In this document: positions 21,341 through 33,050 of the stretch, one piece after another
Layout of the letters: every line of letters begins with the position of its first letter
Numbering within the stretch: position 1 is the stretch's first letter
NCBI RefSeq assembly: GCF_022539505.1
Contig: NC_061510.1
Coordinates: 98,472,292 to 98,536,291 of the forward strand
DNA length: 64,000 nt
Direction of reading: 5' to 3'
Source of the DNA: Lolium rigidum
Taxonomy: Eukaryota; Streptophyta; Magnoliopsida; Poales; Poaceae
Notes under the pieces: generated by a model
The model's database searches: none
Seen by the model: the letters and a program-made list of their open reading frames with translations, nothing else
Told to the model about the DNA's origin: nothing
Position numbers and translations under genes: made by a program

Positions 21341-21986
21341 GATAAACTCTACAAACATACATATGAAATGACTTCACTACAACTAGCTAGTAGCAAAAGA
21401 AATGGAAAAATGATGGCGGCCGACCGGCGGAGGCGCATACCTTGCGAGCAAATCGGCGAGCTTCTTGGCTGCGTCATGTTGACAGTAGGCTCGAAGACGA
21501 CGACATGGAGACGGCGGCGCGGGGTATGGAGAGGAGCAGGCGCGGGCGAGGCGGGGAGAAGCGCCAGCCTTGAGCCCGTCGCTGGCGACGGCGCCCGGTA
21601 GGTACAGCACGGAGGAGCGGCCGGTACTGCCAACATGAGGCGCGGGCGAGGTGGATCTACGGCGCGACGGCGAGCAACAGCGGGGCCGGCGGTGGAATCG
21701 ATGGGAGGCGGCGGAATTTCGCGGCGGCGGAGCGTGGGAAAATGGAGTGCGCGGGGGGAAATTTCTAGCCGTTGGGGTATTCACGCGTGTTCACAGCGAT
21801 GCCGCGCGCTGTAGCCGACGCGTCACATTTGACGCTCGGGATAGTGCAAAAAGCATTGCGCCCCAAATTTTTTGCAGCGCCGCGACGTATGTTGCGCCTG
21901 CTGGAGGACCGATTCCGTCTCCGCGTGCTGCAAATCGGCGGTTTATATAACGCGCGGCCTATATAGCGCGCCTGTTGGAGATGCTC
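21341..21986 (-). other. 5' flank of the first Harbinger element, GC-rich, with right terminal inverted repeat
   Basis: A very GC-rich block (21420-21750) gives overlapping Arg/Pro/Ser-rich frames on both strands, which I do not regard as coding. It ends in the terminal repeat at about 21966-21986, with TATATAACGCGCGGC and TATATAGCGCGCC as subterminal direct repeats. Confidence 0.6.
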
Positions 21987-21989
21987 TTA

Positions 21990-22211
21990 ATCAATGAGAT
22001 GAGGCGAAGCTTTTGCCTCCCTTTCAAAAAAAATCATCATGAGACCGTATCGACTCCTAAGGCGATGGAGGTCCAATCCTGAGATTATGGTGCCACCCGT
22101 GTTAGGTAATAAACTCACTCGTCGTGTCCTGCAACCGTGTTGACACCTCCATAAAGAGCGCATTCCACACGCTGAAGAGACGAGCATGAAAAAAGCAAAG
22201 TGGTGCATATG
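21990..22211. other. Short unassigned stretch between Harbinger and the second Tat element
   Basis: About 220 bp that I cannot assign to a family. No coding frame is supported. Confidence 0.5.
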
Positions 22212-23380
22212 TGTTATCACCGAAATTTGGCCAGAGCAGGAGATGGGCCGTGATCGAAGATGGGCTTAGAGGACATGCGTATAAAGTGTCTCTGAATCGG
22301 CCTTGTGCGAAAGTTTGGGCTAGATTGCCCATGTATCTGTATATTATGGTAGATTACGTTTTAGGCTTACAATTAAGATATAGAGTTTAGTCGTACACAG
22401 CTGGGTTTATTCCCAAGATACAAAGTCTACGGACTATAAATATGTACCTAGGGTTATTGAGAAAGGAGGACGATCACGTTCACAACAAACCAATCTAGGC
22501 GCATCGCCACCCCTTGTTTCGAGGGTTTCTTCCGGATAAGCGTCATGCTGCCTAGATCGCATCTTGCGATCTAGGCAGTATCTGTTTATTCGTTGCTCGG
22601 TGTTGCTCGTGCTGAAGCCTTGTTGATGGCGAGCAACACCCTTATCATAGATGTTTTGGGGCTGACGTCGATACTTTCATGATCTGCTTGCTTAGCTATG
22701 CTGCCCTTCAATATCTAGCTGCCTTTGCACCTATCTTGAGTGTAAGGGCAACATCTTGCTTAGTCTTTATTTAGTAGATCTGATCTGTTATAGTCGTTCC
22801 TTGTTCTTCAAGGATTAGTTTGATATCCGCATGGTTAGGCCTTACAAACGGGTTGAACGATCCGGTAGTGCGTAAGGTATAGTCTGCTAATCCTAGAGGG
22901 ATTGTTCCGGGAATCGACGTTATGTTGGTTTTTAGGCCTCTTTAGGACTAGTTTTCTATTATCTTACGTATCTGCTAGGCTCAACTACGCGTAGGATGTT
23001 CCGATTATGAGGTGAAAACCCTAGACTGTCGTAGATTGATTTATCTTGGTCTTGATTAAGCAGGATCCCCATGTTATCCTAAATCCAACGTGAATCATGG
23101 GTCAATCGGCTCTTTGAGCCGATTCACAGAGTAACCTAAGAGCCGATCGGGGCTCGTATTTAATGTTTACGTGTATGCCATGCAGGAAACTAATCGAAGC
23201 AATCCATCACCTTCCTGACCAGGTATAGGTCAGGTGGCACGCCCTTGCACCAGCTAGGACGTGTGCAAGAGCATTGCGGGCCGTTGCCCGAGGGACCAGG
23301 GCCCACCAGCAGTCCTGGGAGCCTCCCGGCTCTCCGTGTTGCCCGTCGCTGCTCGCCGGTGGGTTTTGGTAGGCAACACA
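22212..23380 (+). repeat. 5' LTR of Tat2
   Basis: Begins TGTTATCACCGAAATTTGG and ends near GTAGGCAACACA. A TATA box (TATAAATA) lies at 22435-22442. The start is recognised by its resemblance to Tat LTRs of cereals. The end is inferred from the adjacent primer site and may be off by a few bases. Confidence 0.65.
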
Positions 23381-23383
23381 TTC

Positions 23384-23401
23384 TGGCACGCCCGGTGGGA
23401 C
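23384..23401 (+). other. Putative primer-binding site of Tat2
   Basis: TGGCACGCCCGGTGGGAC, a sequence type found after the 5' LTR of many grass Tat elements. Confidence 0.6.
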
Positions 23402-23439
23402 ACTCTACAACAACAACTGCGTCGACATCTGCAGCAACT

Positions 23440-25085
23440 ATGTCGAAATCTACAGATGAGGTGGCGGACGAACCAGTCACGTACGCAGATCTGCCTGAGG
23501 AGCACAAGAAGAAATATGATGAGATTAAAGCCCTCTTGGAAGCCGATCTCATCGGCTCCTTCGCGAAGACCCGTTCACATGGCATTAGGTGGAAAGGGTT
23601 CTCACCCGAAGGCGCTCTTGATGAAGTAGACCTGTCTACCTCTTCAGAGGAACGCACCAGAGCTCTACGCCAGGAAATTAATTACAAGGTGGCTCATTCC
23701 CTACACCGTCATTCTGAGAGCCTGGTGAACGCTTTTGAGCGCGTTGCGGTTCGCGTGGTTCAGGAAATCATGAAGCATCAGTACTCTCCGTCAGGGCCTG
23801 CCCTAGGGACTCACCAAGGAGAAATACCGTTCCAGACCAGACCGCCGCTGCCATTCGCGCTTACAGCGCCAGAGCCACAGGGTTCACCGGCGTACGTCGT
23901 CTACAAGGTTGGAGGCGATCCTGGCGATTGCCAATTCCTGTATGAGCCGCCTAAAGAGATCCCACATGGATACGTGTGCACATACGTGCCGGACTGCAAT
24001 ACCTTGGCGCGCACGAACCAGATTGCACCGGCGGATTTCTGGAGCGAGACGCCGATAAACAGGCATGGCTAGCGAAATATGCCACCGGAACGAGTCATGA
24101 AAGCTCGGTCCCTGCAGCTCATACCATGGAACAAATCAGTACCATCTTGAGAGACCAGTTCGGCATCCTGCCGAAGAGGAAAACAATCGGCTATTCCAAG
24201 CCGTGCCCCGACGAGTATGATTTGATCCCGCTGCCACCCAAGTATCGGCTCCCTGAATTCTCAAAATTCAATGGAGCAGAAGGGTCTAGCTCAATTGAGC
24301 ACGTGAGCCGATATTTGGCACAGTTGGGCATGATTTCAGCATCAGACCCATTACGTGTAAGGTTTTTTGCACAATCTCTCACGGGATCAGCCTTTGGGTG
24401 GTACACCTCATTGCCACCAAACTCAGTCCGGACGTGGAAGCAACTGGAAGAACAGTTTCATGTTCAATATCACTCAGAAGCTACCGAGGCTGGCATTGCC
24501 GATCTAACGCAGTGCGGCGAAGCGGGGAGAAACGGTGTCGGAATACATTCAACGTTTCAGGATCTGTCGAGAACCGATGTTATTCGGTTCGCTTAACCGA
24601 GAAAGAAGCAATCGATCCGGCAGCATTGGGCCTCGCAACGCCGATCAAGGATCCGGCTTTCCAAGTAGAGTACAGCTTCACCGTCGCACATGGTCCGAAA
24701 CTAACATCGTATGAGCAGCGCCACCCCGAATTGTACCAGGACAAGTTTAAGCGTCCGGTAGGCCCGGTCGAGACGAAGAAGCCGAGGATTCTGCAGAAGA
24801 CCCGGAAGTAGCCGTGGCTGAATGGGCTCGGGGGCAGCTCCCGTGTCCCGCAAATGGGTGAAACAACAAGGGCCTGCAAAAGGGTTTGACTTCGATGTGA
24901 GCAAAGCTGAGCAAATATTCGATCTATTGCTTAAGGAAAAACAACTGAAGTTACCCGAAGGCCATAAGATCCCTACGGTGCAAGAAATGAACGGGAGACC
25001 GTACTGCAAGTGGCATCACTCGTTCACCCATACCACCAATGACTGCAAAGAGTTTCGTCGGCAGATCCAAACGGCGATAGAATAA
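23440..25085 (+). pseudogene. Gag of Tat2
   Basis: Starts at ATG 23440 (MSKSTDEVADEPVTYADLP). The central Retrotrans_gag domain is clear at about 24240-24480 (LPEFSKFNGAEGSSSIEHV, FFAQSLTGSAFGWYTSL, TWKQLEEQF). A Cys-His region (YCKWHHSFTHTTNDCKEF, about 25000-25055) closes the part, then a TAA at 25083-25085. Frames change near 24040, 24510-24530, 24575 and 24775. At two of them CAG is replaced by CG. The element therefore shows gag without a functional pol. Confidence 0.8.
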
Positions 25086-26275
25086 GGCCGATTGATCTTT
25101 GGCCGCTTGCCATGAAAGTGGACACACATCCGTTTCCTGGCGTCAACATGGTGGAACTCAATCATTCCGCGAGGCGTCGGCTAGATTTCTCGTTCGATGT
25201 TAACATGGCAGGGCCTGTATACCACCATGGCAAGGAAAAGGAGGAGGCCGGCCCACGCGACCAGCCATGATATGACAACAGACGGTACCTCACCGAAGAA
25301 CAAGTGAGAAGCGTGCGATATCAACGACCACTCTCCGCGCATCTCCTTAACAAGTATGAGCGTCAGCATGACCGACGTCGGCGGTACGACGGAGAAGACG
25401 AAAGATATCATCGGTCTGACGTAGACAATGGAAGATATCGTCGGTATGATAGAGACGACGAAGGATATGAGCATCGCGCTAAAGGGAAATCAAGAGAGCA
25501 GGAGGACATGGACAGACACTGGGACTGTCCTTTCTTTAAGCACTGCTGGGATTCAGGAATGAGCCGATTGCCTACAATCGATAACTGCCCGGAGTGTAGA
25601 CAGCGGAAGAAGGACGCAGGAGAAGTTTCAGTTTTCAAGCGTCTAGGGCCTCTCCCATCTCAGAACATACGAGCTGAGTCATCTCAAGAAGAAGACTTTG
25701 AGGAGTCAGAAGATGAAGAAGAGGATAAGTACCACCGGCCAAGGTGGTGTCCTGATGGACTCAGCCACTCCCAAAAGCGTAGGGTTCAGCGGCTACGTAG
25801 CTTGGAGCAAGCCGAGGCGCAATACCTGCACACGTTGAGGAAAGCGCGGCCCGATCTGGCCGTAAAAATTCAGCAAACTTTGGACGAGGAGAGTCGTCCA
25901 CAGAAGAAAGAATGGCGCCCCAAGCAAGTAAAAGCCGATGCGAGTACATCGGCTGGTACAAATATGGTGTTCATACTTCCATTGGAGTTTTGTGCTCCAG
26001 GAACCGAAGAAGTGCCGATAGCACAGTTTGACTGCGGTCCACGGCCAGTTATCTTTGAAAAGCCACGAGAGAAGGGCTACAAACATATGAAGGCCCTGTA
26101 CCTAAAAGGTTATATCAATGGGCAGCCTGTCGGCAAGATGTTGGTTGACACGGGAGCAGCAGTCAATATCATGCCATACTCCATGCTACGGCGTTTGGGA
26201 CGCTCTAGAGCGGATCTGATCAAAACCAACGTCACACTAAACGACTTCAACGGCCAAGCCTCAGAGGCGTTCTAA
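25086..26275 (+). CDS. Gag-pol linker and aspartic protease of Tat2
   Basis: From about 25304 a single frame runs to TAA at 26275. It starts with Arg/Asp/Tyr-rich repeats (RRYDGEDERYHR-like), then a second Cys cluster (CPFFKHCWDSG to CPECRQRKK) and an acidic region. The retropepsin segment follows at about 26130-26200 with MLVDTGAAVNIMPYSML, where Asp-Thr-Gly-Ala is the active site. The real start would be the upstream gag frame, so this is part of a polyprotein. Confidence 0.75.
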
Positions 26276-26277
26276 AC

Positions 26278-26607
26278 GTGGAGCTAACCGTAGGCCGAAA
26301 AAGCATCCCTACATCATTCTTCATCGTCGACAGCAAAAGCACCTACGCTGTCCTGCTAGGGAGGGATTGGATTCACGCCAACTGCTGCATTCCATCTACA
26401 ATGCACCAGTGCCTGATACAATGGGATGGAGATGAAGTGGAAGTCGTGCATGCAGATGACTCGATCGAGGTCTCAATAGCCGGCATGAATATTTGGGACT
26501 CGGAAGACCAAGAGCCGCTCTCTGGAGTCAGTTTGGACGGCTGTGATCGCATCGAAGTTACAAAAAACGGGGTGAGGCTGGTCTTATCCACCGGCCTGAC
26601 AGAGTAG
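26278..26607 (+). CDS. Protease tail of Tat2
   Basis: Follows the protease frame after a stop at 26273-26275. It has the conserved tail SKSTYAVLLGRDWIHANCCIPST (retropepsin flap and C-terminal strand) and ends at TAG 26605-26607. In complete relatives the same open frame would continue from the protease, so a small frame error near 26270 is likely. Confidence 0.65.
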   Translation: MELTVGRKSIPTSFFIVDSKSTYAVLLGRDWIHANCCIPSTMHQCLIQWDGDEVEVVHADDSIEVSIAGMNIWDSEDQEPLSGVSLDGCDRIEVTKNGVRLVLSTGLTE

Positions 26608-27228
26608 CAAGAACAACATCCGTCGACATACGTGGCAAGGCCGATCCCTGCGATCGGCCCCAAAAAATAAAAAGCAAGGATCTCACTTCAAGCAGGTCAC
26701 GTAGTCGTAGTAGGGAGACTCCCTCCTGTAGGGGAGTACAAATAAGTTGTAAACCTTCATTGAGCAATACAATCAAAAAGGAGGCCGATTCCAGCAATCG
26801 GCCAAAATTACCCTCACCATACGTTCTGCCGGTGTTCAGCATTGATCTAGCAGGCGACGGGAAGCTAGGGTATGGGTTTACATCGGCTGATGAGCTAGAA
26901 GAGATTGACATTGGTCCCGGGGATAAGCCACGACCAACATTTATCAGCAAAAAGTTATATCCGCATCTGATGAGCCGATGTTCGTGTACGGTCCTCGGAA
27001 TCGGATAACTGGAGAGCCGATATCTTCAATTACTTGAAAGATTCGGCTCGGGGGGCACCTAATATGGGATAACGGACAATGAAATATGGGGTCGATGCAC
27101 GAAATCGGCCAGTAAAAAAAAATATAACAGGATACAAGTATCAACTTCACACTAAAAAGCCGATGCACAGTCATCGACTCTAGAGGTACAAGCTCAATTG
27201 AGCAGATATCAGGTTACATAGAGAGGCT
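26608..27228 (+). other. Pre-RT remnant and deletion junction of Tat2
   Basis: At 26840-26960 the sequence encodes IDLAGDGKLGYGFTSADELEE and DIGPGDKPRPTFISKKL, which in complete elements lies directly before reverse transcriptase. After about 26955 no RT sequence follows. The tract to 27228 is non-coding with repeated AGCCGAT motifs, typical for the 3' region. Confidence 0.65.
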
Positions 27229-29001
27229 CTACTGAAGGAATGCCTCAAGGGCGTGGAGGGCGTCAGCAAGAGCACGATCCACCTCGGCGATCTCGGCCTC
27301 ATCATCTTCGTCCTTGCCTGTCACCAGCTGCTTGTTCAGGGCACGTATTTCGGCCAGATCAGTCTTCAGTTCAGCTTTGAGGCCTTCTGCTTCCTCGTGG
27401 GAGTGGGCAATAAGAGCTTCCTTATCCTGGATGAGTTGTTTGGTTGCCCGAACCCTCTCTTCAAGGTCCTCCAACTCCTTTCGCCAGGTCTCAAGTTCAG
27501 CAGTGATGACAGAGGTGTCAGTTTTGGTGTCCAAAGCTGCCTTTTTCTCATTAAGCCGCTGACATTTGTCTGCAATATCGGCTTTCAACGGAAGCTGGGC
27601 GTGGCGTAGGTCGATTCGCTGACGAGCCAATTTCACCCTTGACCTGTAGGCAGACAGAGTCACAACTGGCCACAGTTTCACCCGCAACGTCACCGGGAGA
27701 TGAGGCTGGATGTCTTCAAGAATGCTCTTCACTTCCTCGGGGTCTTCAACCAATGTCTCAATTGAGGAGGAGAGCAGGGGCCTTGAGATGCTGGAGTTGA
27801 CCATGTGTAGCGCTGGGTCATGACTCCTCACTTGCTTTAGAAGTAGCTGGTTCGATGGATTCAGGGTCGAACGTTAGCAAGCTTGAGAGGTCATAACCCT
27901 GACAAACAACAAGAACGACGTCAGTATACAGCGAAAGAGAAGGGTAGAGCTAAGGGAAGGGAGTGTACCTCTCCTAAGACCGGAGGAACAGCTCGATGAA
28001 GAGGTGATCGGCTCTTGTGTTTCTGCTGTGGGCTTGGCCAAGTTGGCAACCTTGTCAGCTGCACTTTTAGAAGTTGCTAGGTCCAGGGTGGCGGATGGCA
28101 TCAGTACCTCCTCGACTTCCCCACTAGAGGTGCCATCAGTCTGCGAATGAAGTGGTTAGCCGATGAGAACAGCAATGGGTTAGCATGAAATATGAGCCAG
28201 GGAGAGTATGGAGGGTAATTACATTCGAAATCTCCTGGTTTAATGAAGAGGTTTGCGGTTCCTTGCGAGCTCTCTTGATACATCGGCTCTTTGTGCGTAG
28301 ACCGCCCTTCCCTGCTTTGATTGGAGCTTGAGAAGCAGCAGGTTCAGGAGCTGGCCTTTTCTTGGAAACCGACGATGGCAAGTCTGGCTGGCTCTGCGTG
28401 GTGGTTTTCCCAGAGTTGCCCGAACTCGAGTCCCTACGACTGGACTGTGTCTCCTCGCTGGAGTTTTCTTCAGTAGAGGCCTGTAAAAGAAATACAAGCA
28501 TGTTACAGAGGCCTAGAAGGATAGATGGAATCAGCGAAGGCATGGATCAGCTTACGTGCAAACTTTCTTGAGCTGGAGTAGGGCTTTGGCGCTTCAAGGT
28601 CTTCCTGGCAGCTACTTTCCTCACTGCTGTTCTCGCCTTGACTGAGGCTCGGGGGGCAGCTGGCCCAGAAGATACTCTGCTCTTGGACACCGATTTTGGC
28701 GTCATCGGCTGGCTCTGCATCACAACCTTTTTCAAGGGTGGTGAGTTTTTGCAGAAGAGGACCACCGGAGCTGGTGGGAGGAATCTGAAGGGGGAGCCGT
28801 CATCATGAACAGGTTTTGGACCGTCTTGTTGCTGCAAGGAGACAGACCAAGGTTATCAAAGAAAAGAAATCATTGTAAGCCACTTCAAGATAATTCGTGA
28901 GTAATGGTACCTGTTCTGCAGGGATATCATATTCAGCATCAAGTTGTTTCAGCAAGGGTCCCAGAGCTCTCCGGAAGGCATGAGTCTTCCACATTGACCA
29001 C
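27229..29001 (-). CDS. Antisense additional gene of Tat2 (spliced; 5' end lost in gap)
   Basis: Runs opposite to gag. Supported coding segments on the minus strand are about 29001-28910, 28830-28550, 28480-28225, 28135-27970 and 27895-27229, separated by short intron-like gaps. The first visible segment (FRRALGPLLKQLDAEYDIP) is followed by Lys/Ser/Pro-rich low-complexity regions. The last exon encodes a long coiled coil (about 27600-27240, with repeated E-L-E/K heptads) and ends at a stop at 27229-27231. The organisation parallels the antisense genes of Tat1. Function is unknown. Exon borders are approximate. Confidence 0.55.
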
Positions 29002-29101
29002 NNNNNNNNNNNNNNNNNNNNNNNNNNNNNNNNNNNNNNNNNNNNNNNNNNNNNNNNNNNNNNNNNNNNNNNNNNNNNNNNNNNNNNNNNNNNNNNNNNN
29101 N
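29002..29101. other. Assembly gap (100 N)
   Basis: Exactly 100 N, the usual placeholder for unknown size. It hides the end of Tat2, the rest of the left LTR of the next element, and its target duplication. Confidence 0.98.
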
Positions 29102-29537
29102 GCGTCTCGGAACTTTTTCTGTATCGTGGCTCTCGGTAATAGGGTTTTCGTGACGGAGAGTTTAAGTAGGCGGAAGGGCAGAGTTGGAGGCGGCGCAGGG
29201 GCCCCACACCATAGGCCGGCGCGGGCCCCATGCTGGCCGCGCTGCCCTATGGTTACGGCCCCTCGTGGCCCCACTTCGTATGCTCTTCGGTCTTCTGGAA
29301 GCTCCGTGGAAAAATAAGACCCTGGGCGTTGATTTCATCCAATTCCGAGAATATTTCCTTTGTAGGATTTCTGAAACCAAAAACAGCAGAAAACAGCAAG
29401 TGGCGCTTCGGCATCTTGTCAATAGGTTAGTGCCGGAAAATGCATAATAATGATGTAAAGTATGTATAAAACATGTGAGTATCATCATAAAAGTAGCATG
29501 GAACATAATAAATTATAGATACGTTTGAGACGTATCA
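29102..29537 (-). repeat. 3' LTR of the non-autonomous element, truncated by the gap
   Basis: Matches about 34220-34654. Its minus-strand start TGATACGTCTCAAACG (29537) is directly preceded by the polypurine tract CTAAGCTTGGGGATGCT. Confidence 0.85.
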
Positions 29538-32148
29538 AGCATCCCCAAGCTTAGTTCCTACTCGCCCTCGAGTAGGTAAACGATAACAAGGATAATTTCT
29601 GAAGTGACATGCTATCATAATCTTGATCAATACTATTGTAAAGCATATGAGATGAATGAAGTGATTCGAAGCAATGGTAAAGACAATGACTAAACAACTG
29701 AATCATATAACAAAGACTTTTCATGAATAGTACTTTCAAGACAAGCATCTATAAGACTTGCACAGGAGTTAACTCATAAAGCAATAAATTCTTAGTAGAA
29801 AGCTTTGAAGCAACACAAAGGAAGATATAAGTTTCAGCGGTTGCTTTCAACTTCAACATGTTTATCTCATGGATAATTGTCAACACAAAGTAATATGATG
29901 AATGCAAATAAGCAAGTATGTAGGAATTAATGCACACAGTTGACACAAGTGTTTGCTTCTAAGATAGAAAGAAGTAGGTAAACTCACTCAACATAAAGTA
30001 AAAGAATGGGCCCTTCGCAGAGGGAAGCATGGATTACTGTTTTTGTGCTAGAGCTTTTCATTTTGAAAACATAGAAACAATTTTGTCAACGGTAGTAATA
30101 ATTCATATGTGTTATGCATAAGACATCCTATAAGTTGCAAGCCTCATGCATAGAATACCAATAGTGCTCGCACCTTGTCCTAATTAGCTTGGATTTACAT
30201 GGATTATCATTGCATAACATATGTTTCAACCAAGTGTCACAAAGGGGTACCTCTATGTCGCCTGTACAAAGGTCCAAGGAGATAGATCGCATTTGATTTC
30301 TCGTTTTTGATAGATCTCAACTTAGGACATCCATACCGGGTCAACATAGACAACATATAATGGAATCCTCTTTAATGCATAAGCATTCAACAACAGATAA
30401 TAATCTCATAAGAGATTGAGGATTGATGTCCAAACTGAAACTTCCACCATGATTCATGGCTTTACTTAGCGTCCCAATGTTCTTATCTAACAATATGCAT
30501 ACTCAAACCATTTGATCATGATAAATCACCCTTACTTCAGACAAGACGAACATGCATAGCAACTCACATGATATTATACAAAGGTGTAATAGTTGATGGC
30601 GTCCCCAAAAACATGGTTACCGCTCAACAAGCAACTTATAAGAAATAAGATACATAAGTAACATATTCAATACCACAATAGTTTTTAAGGTATTTTCCCA
30701 TGAGCTATATATTGCAAATACAAAGAATGGAATTTTAAAGGTAGCACTCAAGTAATTTACTTTGGAATGGCAGAGAAATACCATGTAGTAGATAGTTATG
30801 GTGGACACAAATGGCATAGTTTTTGGCTCAAGGATTTAGATGCACGAGAAGTATTCCCTCTCAATACAAGGCTTTGGATAGCAAGGTTGTTTGAAGCAAA
30901 CACAAGTATGAACCGGTACAGCAAAACTTATATAAGAACATATTGCAAGCATTATAAGACTCTACACTGTCTTCCTTGTTGTTCAAACACCTCACCAGAA
31001 AATATCTAGACTTTAGAGAGACCAATCATGCAAACCAAATTTCAACAAGCTCTATGGTAGTTCTTCATTAATAGGTGCAAAGTACATGATGCAAGAGCTT
31101 AAACATGATCTATTTGAGCAAAACAATTGCCAAGTATCAAATTATTCAAGACCATATACCAATTACTACATGAAGCATTTTCTGTTTCCAACCATATAAC
31201 AATGAACGAAGCAGTTTCAACCTTCGCCATGAACATTAAAAGTAAAGCTAAGAACACCAGTGTTCATATGAAACAACGGAGCATGTCTCTCTCCCAAACA
31301 AAGAATGCTAGGATCCGATTTTATTCAAACAAAAACAAAAACATACAGACGCTCCAAGTAAAGCACATAAGATGTGACGGAATAAAAATATAGTTTCACT
31401 AGAGGTGACCTGATAAGTTGTCGATGAAGAAGGGATGCCTTGGGCATCCCCAAGCTTAGATGCTTGAGTCTTCTTGAAATATGCAGGGATGAACCACGGG
31501 GGCATCCAAAGCTTAGACTTTTCACTCTTCTAGATCATATTGTATCATCCTCCTCTCTTGACCCTTGAAAACTTCCTCCACACCAAACTCAAAACAAACT
31601 CATTAGAGGGTTAGTGCATAATCGAAAATTCACATATTCATAGGTGACATAATCATTCTTAACACTTCTGGACATTGCACAAAGCTACTGAAAGTTAATG
31701 GAACAAAGAAATCCATCCAACATAGCAAAACAGGCAATGCGAAATAAAAGGCAGAATCTGTCAAAACAGAACAGTCCGTAAAGACGAATTTTTCAGGGGC
31801 ACTTAACTTGCTCAGATGAAAAAGATCAAATTGAATGAAAGTTACGTACATATCTGAGGATCACGCACGTAAATTGGCAGATTTTTCTGAGTTACCTACA
31901 GACGGGGCTACTCAATTTCGTGACAGCAAAAAATCTGTTTCTGCGCAGTAATCCAATTCTAGTATCAACCTTACTATCAAAGACTTTACTTGGCACAACA
32001 ATGCAATAAAATAAAGATAAGGAGAGGTTGATACAGTAGTAACAACTTCAAGACTCAAATATAAAACAAAAGTGCGAAGTAAAATAATGGGTTGTCTCCC
32101 ATAAGCGCTTTTCTTTAACGCCTTTCAGCTAGGCGCAGAAAGTGTGAA
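29538..32148 (-). other. Non-coding internal tract of the non-autonomous element
   Basis: No supported gene. It contains three polypurine-like motifs (29538-29553, 31443-31458 and 31501-31516, all CTAAGCTT-G-G-type on the minus strand). About 29960-30100 corresponds to the 3' tract of the Athila element. Confidence 0.7.
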
Positions 32149-32790
32149 TCAAGTACTATCAAGAGATGAAGCATCAACATTAGAGTTGGGAATTTTCTCA
32201 ACAATGCATTGTATCTTGTCTATGTAAGTTTCGTAGGCTCCCCTTTCATTACTTTTAGGCTTACTATCCTCCTCAAATAAATTTTCGTGAACAATCCAAT
32301 CAAAATTCTTTTCTAGTGCCTCATGCATTCCTATGAGCTTAAGAGGTATTGGTACTTTAATCTCCCCCTCACAATTGGTTTTATTAGTGTACTTTAGCCT
32401 ATCTTTTTTCATCTTTTCAAGGGTATTTGCAAAATTCGTAAAACACCCAAGCATCTTATGTTTAATAAAGACTTTCCTAGCTTCTCTAGCTACATCTCTA
32501 AATTCTCTAAGGGTTTCTAAAACAAAATCTTTCTTTTCTCCTTCTCCCATATCACCGAGTGTAAGAAACATATGTTGCATTATAGGATTAAGATTAACGA
32601 ATCTAGCTTCCAACATGTGTACTAAAGAGGCAGTAGCAATTTCATAAGTAGGAGCAAGTTCTGCCAAGTGTCTATCCTCAAAATCTTTAACCGTACTAAC
32701 ATGAGTGAAAAATTCTTCTATATTATCTCTTCCAATGATAGACCCACGCCCTACCGGTATATCTTTCAGAGTGAACTTAGGAGAAAGCAT
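32149..32790 (-). CDS. Intact 213-residue protein of the non-autonomous element, unknown function
   Basis: ATG at 32790-32788 begins MLSPKFTLKDIPVGRGS. The frame stays open for 213 codons to the stop at 32149-32151. It lies where gag would start, about 230 bases after the primer site. The sequence is charged and mostly helical in character, with no Cys-His knuckle, no protease motif and no membrane segment. Segments such as PIMQHMFLTLGDMGEGEKK and EFRDVAREARKVFIKHKML are distinctive. I do not recognise a domain. An open frame in an element several per cent diverged suggests recent constraint or chance. A role in packaging, like a reduced Gag, is only a guess. Confidence 0.6.
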   Translation of the reverse strand: MLSPKFTLKDIPVGRGSIIGRDNIEEFFTHVSTVKDFEDRHLAELAPTYEIATASLVHMLEARFVNLNPIMQHMFLTLGDMGEGEKKDFVLETLREFRDVAREARKVFIKHKMLGCFTNFANTLEKMKKDRLKYTNKTNCEGEIKVPIPLKLIGMHEALEKNFDWIVHENLFEEDSKPKSNERGAYETYIDKIQCIVEKIPNSNVDASSLDST

Positions 32791-33022
32791 GATGAAATAA
32801 ACAAAAGGTAAATAAAGTAAATACAAGTAACTAATTTTTTTGTGTTTTTAATATAGAGAGCGCAAACAAGACAGTAAATAAAGTAAATGCAAGTAACTAT
32901 TTTTTTTGTATTTTTGATATAGAGAAAGCAAACAAAGCAGTAAATAAAAATAAAGTAAAGCAAGACAAAAACAAAGTAAAGAGATTGGATGTGGGAGACT
33001 CCCCTTGCAGCGTGTCTTGATC

Positions 33023-33040
33023 TCCCCGGCAACGGCGCCA
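33023..33040 (-). other. Primer-binding site of the non-autonomous element
   Basis: On the minus strand TGGCGCCGTTGCCGGGGA, 10 bases after the LTR end, identical to that of the Athila element. Confidence 0.85.
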
Positions 33041-33050
33041 GAAAATATCT

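Larger units (their letters stand above)
8544..21986 (-). mobile_element. PIF/Harbinger DNA transposon split by three retrotransposon insertions (left end outside window)
   Basis: The right terminus at 21986 reads inward on the minus strand as GAGCATCTCCAACAGGCGCGC. It is flanked by TTA (21987-21989), the three-base duplication expected for Harbinger. Its transposase gene is read on the minus strand in pieces 21340-21132, 19530-19081 and 8591-8544. It is interrupted by a solo LTR (19531-21131), an Athila element (8592-19080) and Tat1 (from 8543 leftward). The remaining 3' part and left terminal repeat must lie beyond the window, left of Tat1. About 1.3 kb of element DNA is visible in total. 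Confidence 0.8.
22212..29001 (+). mobile_element. Second Tat-lineage Gypsy element with pol deletion (element Tat2), 3' end lost in gap
   Basis: The 5' LTR (22212 to about 23380), primer site, gag and protease read on the plus strand. After the pre-RT linker (to about 26955) the sequence jumps to non-coding DNA and a minus-strand spliced gene (27229-29001). RT, RNase H and integrase, about 3.5 kb in intact relatives, are missing. Gag sequence and LTR differ clearly from Tat1, so it is another family. The 3' LTR is not visible because the assembly gap starts at 29002. Confidence 0.82.

Noticed and set aside
28803..29317. Frames that span the N run
   Set aside because: They exist only because N is not a stop. 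Only the part up to 29001 agrees with a spliced antisense gene.
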